Of a stretch of 64,000 bases of DNA, positions 17,566 to 27,681 are shown piece by piece. The translations under genes and the position numbers were made by a program. Source of the stretch: Gammaproteobacteria bacterium (lineage in GTDB: Bacteria; Pseudomonadota; Gammaproteobacteria; HK1); contig JAJFJV010000011.1 in assembly GCA_021773635.1 (NCBI GenBank), positions 29,335 to 93,334 of the forward strand, read 5' to 3'. Numbering within the stretch: the first letter of the stretch is position 1; each line of letters starts with the position of its first letter. A model generated the notes under the pieces. The model was not told the DNA's origin, did not search any database, and saw nothing but the letters and a program-made list of their open reading frames with translations.

Positions 17566-18724
17566 CCTGCACCCCTTGAATAGGCTTGATGGTGTTCCAG
17601 TTTTTGCAGCCGGGACATTTCCAGTGCAGTGATTTGGCTGAATAGCCGCAGTGGTCGCAGCGATAAATGGCGCGTTCCTCTATGAGTTGTGTGGTCAATT
17701 CCTTGAAAATTCCGAGATACGACGGAGCTGGGCGGTCTTCCAGCTCCTTTTCCAAATCAAGCAGTCGGTCGAAGCCACGCACCGTAGGCCGCTTCTGCAG
17801 GTGTTCCGTGATAAATCGAATGGCCTCCTCAATCCCACTCTCGTGCTGAATCAGCTCCACCAAATTCAAGGTCACGGTAATGCCACCGTGCTGCTCCAAC
17901 AGGGCAGAAAAATACGGGATAAGTGCGGCAGAAATACCCGTCGCTCGATGACAGACCCGCAGACGCTCCACCACTTCCGGCAAATAATCGGGATCCTTTT
18001 TTACCAGCTGTTTGAATACGGTAGCAGCGCGAGCAAAATCTGCCTCCATGACGTAAATATCACCTTCCAGCAGAAGGGCACGTATACAATCGGGATCGGC
18101 CCGTAGCGCCTTTTGAATTTCGCTCATGGCCTGATCCAGAGCGTCAGCCCGCTTTGCCTGTTCGGCCTTTTCACAACGGTAATGAGCGATAATGGGCGCC
18201 AGCTGCAAACCCGTTTCTGCGGTAAGCCGGCGACTGGCCGAGATAGCCTTGTCCCAGTCTTTCTCCTGCTCGTAGATATCCACCAGCTGGCGCAAGGCCT
18301 GGACTTTGTAGTGGCCACCCTCCACCAGTTCACGAAATAATCCTTCCGCACGATCCAGCAACCCGGCACTGAGGTGGTCTTGGGCCAGCTCCAGCAAGGC
18401 CTCAAAACGTTGTGTGTCACCTGCTCCCACGCGTGCGAGCAGGTTCTGATGGATACGTATGGCCCTGTCGACCTCACCGCGACGACGGTACAGATTCCCT
18501 AGCGCGAGATGAGTTTCCGCCGTGTTCTGGTCTACCTCCAATACCTTGATAAAGACATCAATAGCCTTGTCCGGCTGTTCGTTTAGCAGGTAGTTAATAC
18601 CCTTGAAGTAGTCGGCAGAAAGGCTGCCTTTGGCGCCCGGGCGACTGCGCCGGCCAGCGCTTCGATCCGCCACCCACCAACCCGAGAATGCCGCCACCGG
18701 CAGCAACAGCCACAAGAACTCCAT
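17558..18724 (-). CDS. lapB: Lipopolysaccharide assembly protein LapB (YciM)
   Basis: Inner-membrane anchored TPR protein that controls LpxC proteolysis by FtsH and so balances LPS and phospholipid synthesis. The 388 residues start with one membrane helix ([17 protein letters not shown]), continue with TPR repeats through about residue 330, and finish with a rubredoxin-type zinc ribbon (CDHC...CPGC), the full LapB architecture. It is 4 bases downstream of lapA and overlaps pyrF. Confidence 0.96.
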   Translation of the reverse strand: MEFLWLLLPVAAFSGWWVADRSAGRRSRPGAKGSLSADYFKGINYLLNEQPDKAIDVFIKVLEVDQNTAETHLALGNLYRRRGEVDRAIRIHQNLLARVGAGDTQRFEALLELAQDHLSAGLLDRAEGLFRELVEGGHYKVQALRQLVDIYEQEKDWDKAISASRRLTAETGLQLAPIIAHYRCEKAEQAKRADALDQAMSEIQKALRADPDCIRALLLEGDIYVMEADFARAATVFKQLVKKDPDYLPEVVERLRVCHRATGISAALIPYFSALLEQHGGITVTLNLVELIQHESGIEEAIRFITEHLQKRPTVRGFDRLLDLEKELEDRPAPSYLGIFKELTTQLIEERAIYRCDHCGYSAKSLHWKCPGCKNWNTIKPIQGVQDE

Positions 18725-18728
18725 GCGG

Positions 18729-19019
18729 TCAGACCGATTCGCCCGGATGGGCGAGACGTATGGATTCCAGTTCCCGCTCGGTAGAGGCCAACTGTCGCTT
18801 CAGTCCACGCAGCTTAACCTTGATACGCCAGAAACTGGCCAGACTAACCAGCAGGCCCAGACAAACCCCCAGGAAGGTGGAGAGTACAAGCAGCAGCGAG
18901 AGTGCGATCTCGGCACTCCCCAGGTAGTAGCGAAAATGCACCGGATGAGCATTCTCCACCGCAAAACTAAGACCCAGAATAAAGATAAGAAGGAGAATAA
19001 GATAATACAGGTAGCGCAT
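18729..19019 (-). CDS. lapA: Lipopolysaccharide assembly protein LapA (DUF1049)
   Basis: A 96-residue membrane protein with two N-terminal helices (YLYYLILLLIFILGLSFAV and IALSLLLVLSTFLGVCLGLL) and a charged C-terminal coiled segment with GLKRQLASTERELESIR, as in YciS/LapA. It partners with LapB in regulating LPS assembly. It lies 181 bases from ihfB, behind a terminator, so lapAB-pyrF likely has its own promoter in that gap. Confidence 0.9.
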   Translation of the reverse strand: MRYLYYLILLLIFILGLSFAVENAHPVHFRYYLGSAEIALSLLLVLSTFLGVCLGLLVSLASFWRIKVKLRGLKRQLASTERELESIRLAHPGESV

Positions 19020-19121
19020 CGCCTGGCCCTCGTTGAGCGATAGTGGGAAAGAGTGGAAAGCAATTTCGTACCCGTGCTTTCACCATCCGCCTCGTTTGGA
19101 AAGTATGCCAAAAAGCAGGCC

Positions 19122-19163
19122 AAAAAAAACGGCATGTCCTGATAGCCAGACATACCGTTTTTT
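19122..19163 (-). terminator. Terminator downstream of ihfB
   Basis: Inverted repeat of ACGGCATGTC and GACATACCGT (one mismatch) around a 10-base loop, flanked by an A-run on the left and a T-run on the right. Read on the - strand it follows the ihfB stop by about 40 bases; the symmetry would allow function in both directions. It separates ihfB from lapA. Confidence 0.75.
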
Positions 19164-19200
19164 CCTGCCCCATCATCGGGCTCCCATCAATTGAAACGAC

Positions 19201-19515
19201 TCAGACTGCGCCCGCCTTGGTGGTGACACTGGAACCACCCGAATCAACGCGCTTGCGCAGCTCTTTCCCTGGTTTGAAGTGTGGAACATATTTCGCGGGC
19301 AGGGACACAGGTTCACCCGTCTTGGGATTGCGACCTACCCGGCCAGGGCGAAAATGTAGCGAAAAACTCCCAAAGCCACGGATCTCGATACGCTCACCGC
19401 TGGCCAACCGCCCGGCCATCAACTCCAGGATCGTCTTTACCGCCAGCTCGATATCCCGGTAGGCCAACTGCATCTGCTTATGCGCCACCCGCTCAATTAA
19501 CTCTGATTTGGTCAT
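19201..19515 (-). CDS. ihfB: Integration host factor beta subunit
   Basis: Sequence-specific DNA-bending HU-family protein, partner of IhfA. The 104 residues show [47 protein letters not shown] with the DNA-intercalating Pro of the beta arm, and [14 protein letters not shown]. The rpsA-ihfB order is the standard one in Gammaproteobacteria; the 42-base gap suggests co-transcription with rpsA. IHF is relevant to the sigma-54 promoter at 2314 because such promoters often need IHF bending. Confidence 0.97.
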   Translation of the reverse strand: MTKSELIERVAHKQMQLAYRDIELAVKTILELMAGRLASGERIEIRGFGSFSLHFRPGRVGRNPKTGEPVSLPAKYVPHFKPGKELRKRVDSGGSSVTTKAGAV

Positions 19516-19557
19516 AGCATGCTCAACATGTCGTCTGAATCGCGTCTACGATTTGCC

Positions 19558-21246
19558 TTAGCCCTTGTCGCCCATCTGCTCCTTCAACAGGTCTCCCAAG
19601 GTCGCGGCGCCCACTTCTCCCGCATCACTGTACTGTTCCACGGCCGCGCTCTCTTCATCACTCTCACGGGCACGAATGGACAAACCGATGCTGCGTTTTT
19701 TGCGGTCCATGGCAACGATCTTCACCTCAACGGAATCGCCTTCAGAGAGTGCGCTACGCGCGTCTTCCGTCCGCTCCTGGCTGATATCTGCCACCCTCAG
19801 GTAACCACTGATACCCTCGGCCAATACGATCACCGCACCCCTGGCATCCACTTCGCCAACGGTACCCGTCACAATACTTCCACGCGGATGCTCGGTAGCA
19901 TAGTCAGAGAAGGGATCTCCATCCAACTGCCTGATTCCGAGGGAAATACGCTCCCGATCAGCATCTACAGAAAGCACCACGGCTTCAATTTCATCACCCT
20001 TCTTGAAGTTGCGGATCGCCTCTTCACCATTGTCGTCCCAAGAGATATCCGAGAGATGAACGAGGCCGTCAATACCGCCATCAAGACCGATAAAAATACC
20101 AAAATCGGTAATCGACTTGATGTTTCCCTTGACCTTGTCGTTACGCTGATGCAAGGCCGAGAATTCTTCCCAGGGATTGGAAGCACATTGCTTGATACCC
20201 AGGGAGATGCGACGTCGTTCCTCATTGAGATCGAGGACCATAACGTGTACATCTTCCCCAACCTGTACCACCTTGCTGGGATGAATGTTGCGGTTGGTCC
20301 AATCCATCTCGGAGACATGCACCAGGCCTTCGACACCATCCTCCAGTTCCACGAAGCAACCGTAATCAGCAATATTTGCCACCTTGCCAAGCAGCTTGCT
20401 GCCCACCGGGTAGCGGTCGGCAATCCCGACCCACGGGTCTGCACCCAGTTGCTTCAATCCCAGTGAAACACGGTTACGTTCACGGTCAAACTTGAGGATC
20501 TTGACATCGATCTCATCCCCCACCTGCACCACGTCAGTGGGATGTTTGACCCGCTTCCAGGCCATGTCGGTGATGTGTAGCAGACCATCAATGCCACCCA
20601 GGTCCACAAAGGCACCGTAATCGGTAAGGTTCTTCACCACACCCTTGAGTTCGGCACCATCCTTCAGATTCTTGAGTAATTCCTCGCGCTCTTCCGAGAA
20701 CTGCAGCTCTACCACCGCACGCCTCGAAACCACTACATTGTTGCGCTGCTGGTCGAGCTTGATGACCTTGAATTCCAGTGGCTTGCCTTCCAGATAGGCG
20801 GTATCACGTACTGGCCGCACATCCACCAGGGAACCCGGCAAAAAGGCCCGGATATCATCGATATCCACGGTGAAGCCACCTTTCACCTTACCGGTCAATA
20901 TGCCGGTAACCACTTCAGACTTCTCGAAAGCATCGTCAAGCCTTTTCCAGGCCTGGGCACGCTTGGCTTTTTCCCGGGACAGGCGAGTCTCTCCAAAGCC
21001 GTCCTCCACCGCCTCCAGGGCAACTTCAATCTGATCGCCCACATTGAGGTCCATCTCACCGCGTTCGTTACGGAACTGGGCAATAGGAATATTGGATTCC
21101 GATTTCAGACCCGCATTAACAGTCACGAAATCAGATCGGATATCGACGACCACGCCGGAAAGAATGGCGCCGGGACGCATCTTGTCTTCAACCTGGCTCT
21201 GCTCAAATAGCTCTGCGAAACTTTCGCTCATTGGTTCTTTACTCAT
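19558..21246 (-). CDS. rpsA: 30S ribosomal protein S1
   Basis: RNA-binding ribosomal protein needed for initiation on structured or weak-SD messages. The 562 residues contain six S1 (OB-fold) repeats, recognisable by recurring GxVxxIxxxGxFVxLxxGxxGLxHxSD patterns, as in the full-length gammaproteobacterial protein. The start ([17 protein letters not shown]) has only a weak GAG upstream instead of a strong Shine-Dalgarno, which is typical for S1 because the protein represses its own translation through its leader. cmk lies upstream and ihfB downstream. Confidence 0.97.
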   Translation of the reverse strand: MSKEPMSESFAELFEQSQVEDKMRPGAILSGVVVDIRSDFVTVNAGLKSESNIPIAQFRNERGEMDLNVGDQIEVALEAVEDGFGETRLSREKAKRAQAWKRLDDAFEKSEVVTGILTGKVKGGFTVDIDDIRAFLPGSLVDVRPVRDTAYLEGKPLEFKVIKLDQQRNNVVVSRRAVVELQFSEEREELLKNLKDGAELKGVVKNLTDYGAFVDLGGIDGLLHITDMAWKRVKHPTDVVQVGDEIDVKILKFDRERNRVSLGLKQLGADPWVGIADRYPVGSKLLGKVANIADYGCFVELEDGVEGLVHVSEMDWTNRNIHPSKVVQVGEDVHVMVLDLNEERRRISLGIKQCASNPWEEFSALHQRNDKVKGNIKSITDFGIFIGLDGGIDGLVHLSDISWDDNGEEAIRNFKKGDEIEAVVLSVDADRERISLGIRQLDGDPFSDYATEHPRGSIVTGTVGEVDARGAVIVLAEGISGYLRVADISQERTEDARSALSEGDSVEVKIVAMDRKKRSIGLSIRARESDEESAAVEQYSDAGEVGAATLGDLLKEQMGDKG

Positions 21247-21391
21247 TTCTCAATAAAGCCACCCCTTGCCCGATGGATTACCTGGGCTCTATAGCCCGGA
21301 CCAGAATCCGGCAATTGGGGTAACTGTCAGGCTGCACCGCAAGGTACAGTCACTCTCGCCTTCCACTGTCGACGGCGGAAGGCCGTTTGGA
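21247..21391 (-). promoter_or_regulatory. Leader region of rpsA, candidate S1 autoregulatory RNA
   Basis: The 145 bases between cmk and rpsA contain small inverted repeats: GGGCT/AGCCC around 4 bases (21283-21296) and CCGGA/TCCGG (about 21296-21312). The rpsA start codon lacks a strong Shine-Dalgarno. In E. coli the rpsA leader folds into hairpins and mediates translational repression by S1. Homology of this leader is inferred from position and the weak ribosome site, not from an alignment. Confidence 0.4.
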
Positions 21392-22075
21392 TCACAGACC
21401 GCGTTGTTGCACTACCGCCATCACCCGTGCCAGCACGCCGTCAATATCGATGGATGTAGTATCGATATCTATGGCATCTGCAGCCGGTACGAGGGGGGCG
21501 ACAGCACGGTTTCGGTCACGCTCATCGCGCTCGACTATCTCCCTGGACAAGCGGGCAAGGCTAGCACTAATTCCTTTATGCCTCAACTGTTTATAGCGTC
21601 TTCGCGCCCTCTCCTCGGGGCTGGCGCTAAGAAATATTTTTAGCGCCGCATGGGGAAAAACCACGGTCCCCATATCACGACCATCTGCGACCAGTCCCGG
21701 CAATGAAACGAAACCATGCTGCAAGTCCAGCAGGGCGCTGCGCACCTCGGGGTAGCGGGCGATCTGCGATGCACGATTACCACAGTTCTCGTTGCGCATC
21801 TCATCCCCTACAACCTGGCCGTCTAATAGCGGATAAACCGGACAAGCTTCATCACCAGTACGGAAGCAAACATCCAGCTCCGCCGCCATCTGAGTGAGGG
21901 CTGCCACGTCATCCAGGGCTATATGCTGTTGCTCTGCAGCGAGCGCCAGCAAGCGATAAAGGGCACCGCTATCAAGCAAATGCCAGCCCAGCCGGGTCGC
22001 AAGATGCCAGGCAATCGTACCTTTCCCCACTCCACTGGGGCCATCGAGCGTGATAACCGGCACATTATCGTTCAC
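21392..22075 (-). CDS. cmk: Cytidylate kinase
   Basis: Phosphorylates CMP and dCMP. The 227 residues have the P-loop GPSGVGKGT at residues 12-20, the SGALYRLLA acceptor site, VADGRDMGTVVFP and the LID arginines in SPEERARRRYKQL. The start overlaps the aroA stop by 4 bases (ATGA), as in the conserved aroA-cmk-rpsA cluster. Confidence 0.97.
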   Translation of the reverse strand: MNDNVPVITLDGPSGVGKGTIAWHLATRLGWHLLDSGALYRLLALAAEQQHIALDDVAALTQMAAELDVCFRTGDEACPVYPLLDGQVVGDEMRNENCGNRASQIARYPEVRSALLDLQHGFVSLPGLVADGRDMGTVVFPHAALKIFLSASPEERARRRYKQLRHKGISASLARLSREIVERDERDRNRAVAPLVPAADAIDIDTTSIDIDGVLARVMAVVQQRGL

Positions 22076-23430
22076 GCTCCCGCACCTGCTTCAGTATGTA
22101 TTTGCAGGCCTGCTGCACCAGCCAGTTTCACAAATCCTGGAAAGGAGGTGGCCACATTGCCGCAATCATCAATCGTGATCGGCCCTTTAGCCACCAGGGC
22201 TGCCATGGAAAAGGCCATGGCGATGCGGTGGTCACCGTGGCTATGCACCCGGCCTCCAGAAAAAGTACCCCCCTGAATAACCATGCCGTCCGCCGTGGGC
22301 TGTGCTGAGATACCGAGTTCTGCCAATCCCGCGGCCATCACCGCAATACGATCGCTTTCCTTGACCCGAAGTTCTTCCGCACCTTCCAGTATGGTCTCGC
22401 CCTCGGCACAGGCGGCGGCAATGAAGATGATTGGAAATTCATCGATAGCCAGGGAGACCTGCTCCCGGGGGATACGTATCCCCCGCAAGGCGCTCGCCTT
22501 GACATGGAGATCGGCCACCGGCTCGCGGCCAAATTCCCGGGAATTGCGAAATTCCACCTCGGCCCCCATCAATCGAAGTATATGGATTACCCCGAGACGA
22601 GTGGGATTGACCCCGACCTTTTCAATAAGCAGCTGGGAACCCGGAGAGATGGCGGCCCCCACCAGAAAGAAGGCGGCCGAAGAAATATCGGCGGGCACCT
22701 GCAGGGCATTACCCTTAAGCTGGCCACCGCCGTTCAGACAAATACCCCGGTCAGTGACCTCCACCGGATAGCCAAAAGCTTGCAACATGCGCTCGGTATG
22801 ATCCCGGGTGACCACCGGTTCCTGCACACAGGTTTCGCCTGCCGCGTAGAGCCCCGCGAGCAACAGGCACGACTTTACTTGCGCACTGGCCACCCTGAGA
22901 CGGTGCTGGCGACCCTGTAGTGTTCGACCACCCTGAATTTCGAGCGGTGGTGTCCCCGCCTCAGTGGAATGAATGAGCGCCCCCATTTTTGCCAATGGCT
23001 CAGTCACTCGCCCCATGGGACGGCGTGACAGGGAGGCGTCACCCCTAAGCACGGTGTCGAAAGACTGACCGCTCAACAACCCTGTTAGCAGGCGCATGGA
23101 GGTGCCCGAATTTCCCAGATAAAGGGCCGCGTCGGGCACCTGCAGACCGTGTAGGCCTACTCCCTGAATGATGAGTTCATGGGCTGCAGGCCGAGAGATC
23201 TCGACCCCCATGGCACGAAAAGCCGCCAGAGTAGCCAGGGTATCTTCACCCTCCAGAAAGCCTTCGACCCGGGTTTCACCCTCCGCCAGGGCACCAAACA
23301 TCAAGGCACGATGGGAAATGGATTTATCGCCCGGAGGCCGTATCCGACCACGCAAACAGCCACCGGGATCGAGCTGAAAAACCAGTTCGCTTCGGTCAGC
23401 CCCCGCTTCAACCACCGTTGCTCTCACCAT
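22072..23430 (-). CDS. aroA: 3-phosphoshikimate 1-carboxyvinyltransferase (EPSP synthase)
   Basis: Sixth step of the shikimate pathway. The start is set at 23430 (MVRATVVEAG) or two codons earlier; the longer frame upstream lies in tyrA and is not homologous. The 452 residues show GDKSISHRALMF near the N-terminus, the LGNSGTSMRLLTGLL motif, RPMGRVTEPL and KESDRIA near the C-terminal half. It overlaps the tyrA 3' end by 23 bases. In Pseudomonas the TyrA and AroA parts are fused in one protein; here they are separate overlapping genes. Confidence 0.96.
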   Translation of the reverse strand: MVRATVVEAGADRSELVFQLDPGGCLRGRIRPPGDKSISHRALMFGALAEGETRVEGFLEGEDTLATLAAFRAMGVEISRPAAHELIIQGVGLHGLQVPDAALYLGNSGTSMRLLTGLLSGQSFDTVLRGDASLSRRPMGRVTEPLAKMGALIHSTEAGTPPLEIQGGRTLQGRQHRLRVASAQVKSCLLLAGLYAAGETCVQEPVVTRDHTERMLQAFGYPVEVTDRGICLNGGGQLKGNALQVPADISSAAFFLVGAAISPGSQLLIEKVGVNPTRLGVIHILRLMGAEVEFRNSREFGREPVADLHVKASALRGIRIPREQVSLAIDEFPIIFIAAACAEGETILEGAEELRVKESDRIAVMAAGLAELGISAQPTADGMVIQGGTFSGGRVHSHGDHRIAMAFSMAALVAKGPITIDDCGNVATSFPGFVKLAGAAGLQIHTEAGAGA

Positions 23431-24286
23431 TGGCATACTGATCCCGCAAGGCCTTGGCACGCTGGAAGACCAGGCGCAGGTGATCGCCGTTTCCGGCTCG
23501 AATATTCTCCTCCAGCGTTTCCAGTTCCTCCCGGTACCGGGCCAGCACACGGGCTATCTCATCACCATTTGTCAGGCAGATATCCCGCCAAACATCGGGA
23601 TCACTGGAGGCGATACGACTGAAATCCCTAAAGCCCCCCGCTGCATTACGGAAGATATCCGTGTGTTCGCGCATATTTCCGAGTACATCCACCAGCGCGT
23701 AGGCCAGCACGTGCGGAAGATGGCTGGTGGCGGCCAATACGGCGTCGTGATAACCCGCCTCCATTTCCACCACCTCCGCACCAGTGGCTTGCCACATGGC
23801 CCGCACCCGCTCCAGAGCGGTGGCATCAGTATGCTCCGCAGGGGTCAGAATCACCCGGCGATCCCGATACAGGGTGGCAACGGCCGCCTCGATACCACTC
23901 TTTTCAGCGCCAGCAATGGGATGTCCGGGGACCAGGTAATCCGGAATTGCTCCCAGGGCGGCCTTCGCCGCATCGAGCACGTGGCGCTTGACGCTGCCCA
24001 CGTCGGTCACCACCGCATCTGTGGCCAGATGCCCATCCATGGCACTGAAGCAATGTTCCAGCGCCCCTACGGGCACCGCCAGCACCACCATGTCGGCCCC
24101 CGCTACAGCCCGACCGATATCCGTGTCATAGCCATCTATAACCCCAAGGCTGACAGCTTTTTCCAGCTTTTCCACCCGCCGCCCCACGCCAATGATCTCG
24201 GCACAGGCACCGGCCTGGCGCAGGGCCCGGGCGAGAGAGCCTCCCATGAGCCCGACACCCACTATGCACAAGCGCCGGATCAACAT
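23408..24286 (-). CDS. tyrA: Prephenate dehydrogenase (TyrA family)
   Basis: NAD(P)-dependent oxidative decarboxylation of prephenate (or arogenate) in tyrosine synthesis. The 292 residues begin with a Rossmann nucleotide site (GVGLMGGSLARAL) and contain VTDVGSVKRHV, the catalytic-region PGHPIAGAEKSG and ATSHLPHVLAYAL. It lacks a chorismate mutase domain; that activity is in PheA. It overlaps hisC by 7 bases and aroA by 23, indicating strong coupling. Confidence 0.95.
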   Translation of the reverse strand: MLIRRLCIVGVGLMGGSLARALRQAGACAEIIGVGRRVEKLEKAVSLGVIDGYDTDIGRAVAGADMVVLAVPVGALEHCFSAMDGHLATDAVVTDVGSVKRHVLDAAKAALGAIPDYLVPGHPIAGAEKSGIEAAVATLYRDRRVILTPAEHTDATALERVRAMWQATGAEVVEMEAGYHDAVLAATSHLPHVLAYALVDVLGNMREHTDIFRNAAGGFRDFSRIASSDPDVWRDICLTNGDEIARVLARYREELETLEENIRAGNGDHLRLVFQRAKALRDQYANGESNGG

Positions 24287-25395
24287 GAGCCATCCCGCAG
24301 CACATCCTCCAGTGCTTCCAGAAAACGGTCGTTCTCCGCCTTCAAACCAATACTGACGCGCAGATGCTGTGGCATACCATAGGCCTCTACAGGACGAACG
24401 ATCACGCCTTTTCGCAATAAGGCCTGATAAACATTGCGTCCGGGACGCCCCACGTCTATGGCGAGAAAATTACCCACGGAAGGAATGCAGGGAAGTTCCA
24501 GCGTCTGAATTCCCGCTTCAAGCTGGGCCATGCCTTCAGCATTAGCCGCCACGCTACGTGCGAGATGTCCGGTATCCGAGAGTGCCGCCGTTGCGGCGGC
24601 CAGGGCAACGCTGTTTACATTGAACGGCTGGCGTACCCGATTCAGCAGATCCGCTACCTCCGGACTGGAAATACCATAGCCCACACGCAGCCCCGCAAGG
24701 CCGTGGGCTTTGGAAAAGGTGCGGGTAACAATCAAATTGGGATAGCGGGACAGATAGCTCACACCATCCGGATAAGTGGCCTCGGCCACATACTCAAAAT
24801 AGGCCTCATCCAGCACCACCAGGGTGGTCGCGGGTACTGCGTCAAGAAATGCCTCAAGGGTCTCGCGGTCAACCCAGGTGCCCGTAGGGTTATTCGGGTT
24901 GGCAATAAAAATTACCCGGGTGCGTGCACTGATGCGGGCCGCCATGGCCTCCAGATCATGGCCCCAGTCACGCGCGGGGCTCACTACTGCTTGGGCCCCG
25001 ATGGCCTGGGTAACCAGCGGATAGACGGCGAAGGCGTGTTCGGAGAAAAGCGCCTCATGCTGCGGACTCAGAAAGGCCCGGGCCACCAGTTCCAGCACAT
25101 CGTTGGAACCATTGCCGAGGGTCAGGCAATCGGTGCCTACACCCAGGTTTCGGGACAAGGCCTGTTTAAGGTTAAATCCGCCGCCATCGGGGTATCTTGC
25201 CAATTCATTGAGAGCGCCACCCACAGCCTTGAGAGCGCACGGTCCGCAACCGAGGGGGGATTCGTTGGAGGCCAGCTTGACCACCTCATCCAAACCAAGT
25301 TCGCGCTGCAGCTCCTCAATGGGCTTACCGGGCTCATAGGGCGATAACGCCTGCACCCCGGGTAGCGCCAGGGAAAGAAACTCCGCTCCCATCAC
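24280..25395 (-). CDS. hisC: Histidinol-phosphate/aromatic aminotransferase
   Basis: PLP-dependent fold-type I aminotransferase of 371 residues. Features are ASNESPLGCGP near the N-terminus, LGNGSNDVLEL, ANPNNPTGTWVD, the DEAYFEY segment, and the PLP lysine in RTFSKAHGLAGLRVGYG. Position between pheA and tyrA matches Pseudomonas HisC2, which is thought to act on aromatic substrates as well as histidinol phosphate. Substrate preference cannot be read from the sequence. It ends 6 bases inside tyrA and is separated from pheA by no gap. Confidence 0.94.
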   Translation of the reverse strand: MMGAEFLSLALPGVQALSPYEPGKPIEELQRELGLDEVVKLASNESPLGCGPCALKAVGGALNELARYPDGGGFNLKQALSRNLGVGTDCLTLGNGSNDVLELVARAFLSPQHEALFSEHAFAVYPLVTQAIGAQAVVSPARDWGHDLEAMAARISARTRVIFIANPNNPTGTWVDRETLEAFLDAVPATTLVVLDEAYFEYVAEATYPDGVSYLSRYPNLIVTRTFSKAHGLAGLRVGYGISSPEVADLLNRVRQPFNVNSVALAAATAALSDTGHLARSVAANAEGMAQLEAGIQTLELPCIPSVGNFLAIDVGRPGRNVYQALLRKGVIVRPVEAYGMPQHLRVSIGLKAENDRFLEALEDVLRDGSC

Positions 25396-26487
25396 TTAAC
25401 AGACGGCCTTTGGATACGCGCCCAGTACACGCACCATGCCGGCCGTGTCCTCAAGTTCATCCAGGGCGGCCCGCACCTCCGGGTCCTCTGTGTGGCCATC
25501 CACATCAACGAAAAATACGTACTCCCACCGACCACGGCGTGCCGGACGCGATTCGATTCGCGTCATGCTGATATTTCTTTCGGCAAAAGGTTTGAGCAAA
25601 CGAAACAGTGCGCCTGGCTGGTTCTTGGCGGAGATGAGCAAGGAAGTCTTGTCCACACCACTGGCGGGCACTGAACGCTTCCCGATCACCAGAAAACGGG
25701 TGGTGTTATCGGGCTCGTCTTCCACGTTTTTGGCAATCACCCGCAGCCCGTAGGCCGAGGCAGCGGTCTCGCCGGCGATGGCCGCGGTGTTTGGCTCCAT
25801 AGCGGCACGCCGAGCCGCCTCGCCGTTACTGCTGAGCGCGACCTTCTCGATTCGGGGAAGATGCTCATCGAGCCAGCGCCGGCACTGCGCAAAGGATTGT
25901 TGATGGGAATATACCCGGCGCAGACCATCCAGCTCGCTGCCCTTTCCCAGCAGATGGTGATGTATGGGAAGGTTCACCTCGCCACAGATCTGCAGTTGCG
26001 AGTGGACAAACATATCCAGCGTGTGGCTTACCATGCCTTCAGTGGAATTCTCCACCGGCACCACACCATACTCACAGCCACCGGCTTCCACTTCACGAAA
26101 CACCGCATCGATGCTATCCAGGGGAGTCACCTGCACCGCTTGCCCGAAGTGCTTGAGAGCAGCCACTTCGGTGTAGGTACCACGGGGGCCCAGAAAGGCC
26201 ACCGCCATGGCATTCTCCAGGGCACGACAGGCGGACATGAGTTCCTGAAACAGACGTCCTATCTCGGCATCGGCCAGAGGCCCCGGATTTTCACTGAGCA
26301 GGGTCCGTAATACCTGCGCCTCCCGCTCGGGCCGATAATAATCTTCGTCCCCCTCACCATCTTCCTTGATCGTTGCCACATCCTGGGCGAGGCGCGCACG
26401 CTGACTGATGCGCTCCAGCACCTCACGATCGAGGCGATCGATTTGCTCGCGCACCGCCGCCAGACGTTCTTCGTGTTTGCTGGCCAT
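25396..26487 (-). CDS. pheA: Bifunctional chorismate mutase/prephenate dehydratase (P-protein)
   Basis: Makes phenylpyruvate from chorismate. The start at 26487 gives 363 residues: an AroQ-type chorismate mutase helix domain (LAAVREQIDRLDREVLERIS...YYRPEREAQVL) for about 90 residues, a dehydratase domain (FLGPRGTYTEVAALKHFG, VPVENSTEGMV, TTRFLVIGK), and a C-terminal ACT domain (NQPGALFRLLKPFAERNISMTRIESRP) for phenylalanine feedback. The longer frame upstream overlaps serA and is rejected. Confidence 0.97.
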   Translation of the reverse strand: MASKHEERLAAVREQIDRLDREVLERISQRARLAQDVATIKEDGEGDEDYYRPEREAQVLRTLLSENPGPLADAEIGRLFQELMSACRALENAMAVAFLGPRGTYTEVAALKHFGQAVQVTPLDSIDAVFREVEAGGCEYGVVPVENSTEGMVSHTLDMFVHSQLQICGEVNLPIHHHLLGKGSELDGLRRVYSHQQSFAQCRRWLDEHLPRIEKVALSSNGEAARRAAMEPNTAAIAGETAASAYGLRVIAKNVEDEPDNTTRFLVIGKRSVPASGVDKTSLLISAKNQPGALFRLLKPFAERNISMTRIESRPARRGRWEYVFFVDVDGHTEDPEVRAALDELEDTAGMVRVLGAYPKAVC

Positions 26488-26494
26488 AACGGAA

Positions 26495-27658
26495 CTAAAG
26501 GGTGCGCACCGTGAGCACGCCTTCAATCGCCGATAAGGTCTCCACCACCGCATCGGGGATGGATTGTTCCACGTCGATAACGGTATAGGCTAAACCGTCT
26601 TTGGACTTATTGAGCATATCGATAATATTCAGTCCAACCTCCGCCAGCGTGGTGGAAATTTGCCCCAGCATATTGGGCACATTGGCATTGACGATGACGA
26701 TGCGATAGCCCGAGTTACGCGGCATCACTGCCTCGGGAAAATTCACCGAGTTGCGGATATTTCCATCCTCCAGGAAGGCCCGCACCTGGTCCGCCACCAT
26801 AATGGCGCAATTATCTTCCGCCTCGCGGGTAGAGGCACCAAGATGTGGCAGGCAAATCACCCTGTCGCGCCCCTGCAAAAGCTCGGTTGGAAAATCGGTA
26901 ACGTAGGTGTGCAACCGACCTTCATCCAGGGCCTCGACTACCGCCTCGTCATCAACAATACCCTGACGGGCAAAATTCAGCAGGGTCGCACCCTCTCGCA
27001 TCATGCGGATGCGATCGACATTGATCAGCTTGCGGTTCTCCTCCACCAACGGGACGTGCACGCTGACGAAATCAGAACGCGCCAGGAGATCGCCAATGCT
27101 GGCCGCCTGCTGGATCTCCGAGGACAATTTCCAGGCCCGCTCCACGGTAATCTTGGTGTCGTAGCCGATGACATTCATACCGAGACCGATAGCCACATTC
27201 GCAACCCGCGAACCAATGGCACCCAGGCCGATGATGCCGAGCGTGCGACCCGGCAATTCAAAGCCCACAAACTGCTTTTTATGGGCCTCCACCTGACGAC
27301 TTAATTCCTTGTCATCTCCCGTCAAACCGCGGTTGAAGTCCCAGGCACGGCAAATATTCCTTGCCGCCAGAAAAAGTCCGGAAATAACCAGTTCCAGCAC
27401 TGCATTGGCATTGGCCCCCGGGGTATTGAAAACCGGGATACCGCGGGCACTCAGCTTATCTATTGGAATATTGTTCACCCCGGCACCCGCACGCCCTACC
27501 GCCAGCAAGCTTTCCGGAACGGGATAGTCGTGCATTGATGCGGAGCGCAGGAGTATGGCGTCTGGATGCTGGATTTCCGAGGCAATTTCGTAGTTTTCCC
27601 GCGGCAGGCGATCGAGCCCGGCCACAGAGATATTATTCAGGCTAAGTATCTTGTACAT
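26495..27658 (-). CDS. serA: D-3-phosphoglycerate dehydrogenase
   Basis: First step of serine synthesis. The 387 residues contain the substrate domain, a Rossmann domain (GIIGLGAIGSRVANVAIGLG), the catalytic CLPHLGASTREAEDNCA region, and a C-terminal ACT domain (NVPNMLGQISTTLAEVGLNIIDM) for serine control. It is the short SerA lacking the ASB domain. It sits between serC and pheA on the same strand; this placement is absent from the Pseudomonas version of the cluster, but brings two consecutive serine-pathway genes together. Confidence 0.95.
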   Translation of the reverse strand: MYKILSLNNISVAGLDRLPRENYEIASEIQHPDAILLRSASMHDYPVPESLLAVGRAGAGVNNIPIDKLSARGIPVFNTPGANANAVLELVISGLFLAARNICRAWDFNRGLTGDDKELSRQVEAHKKQFVGFELPGRTLGIIGLGAIGSRVANVAIGLGMNVIGYDTKITVERAWKLSSEIQQAASIGDLLARSDFVSVHVPLVEENRKLINVDRIRMMREGATLLNFARQGIVDDEAVVEALDEGRLHTYVTDFPTELLQGRDRVICLPHLGASTREAEDNCAIMVADQVRAFLEDGNIRNSVNFPEAVMPRNSGYRIVIVNANVPNMLGQISTTLAEVGLNIIDMLNKSKDGLAYTVIDVEQSIPDAVVETLSAIEGVLTVRTL

Positions 27659-27681
27659 CGTCTGTTCCCGTTTGCTCGTGG

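Noticed and set aside
19519..20466. 315-codon frame antisense to rpsA
   Set aside because: Fully opposite rpsA, no homology recognised.
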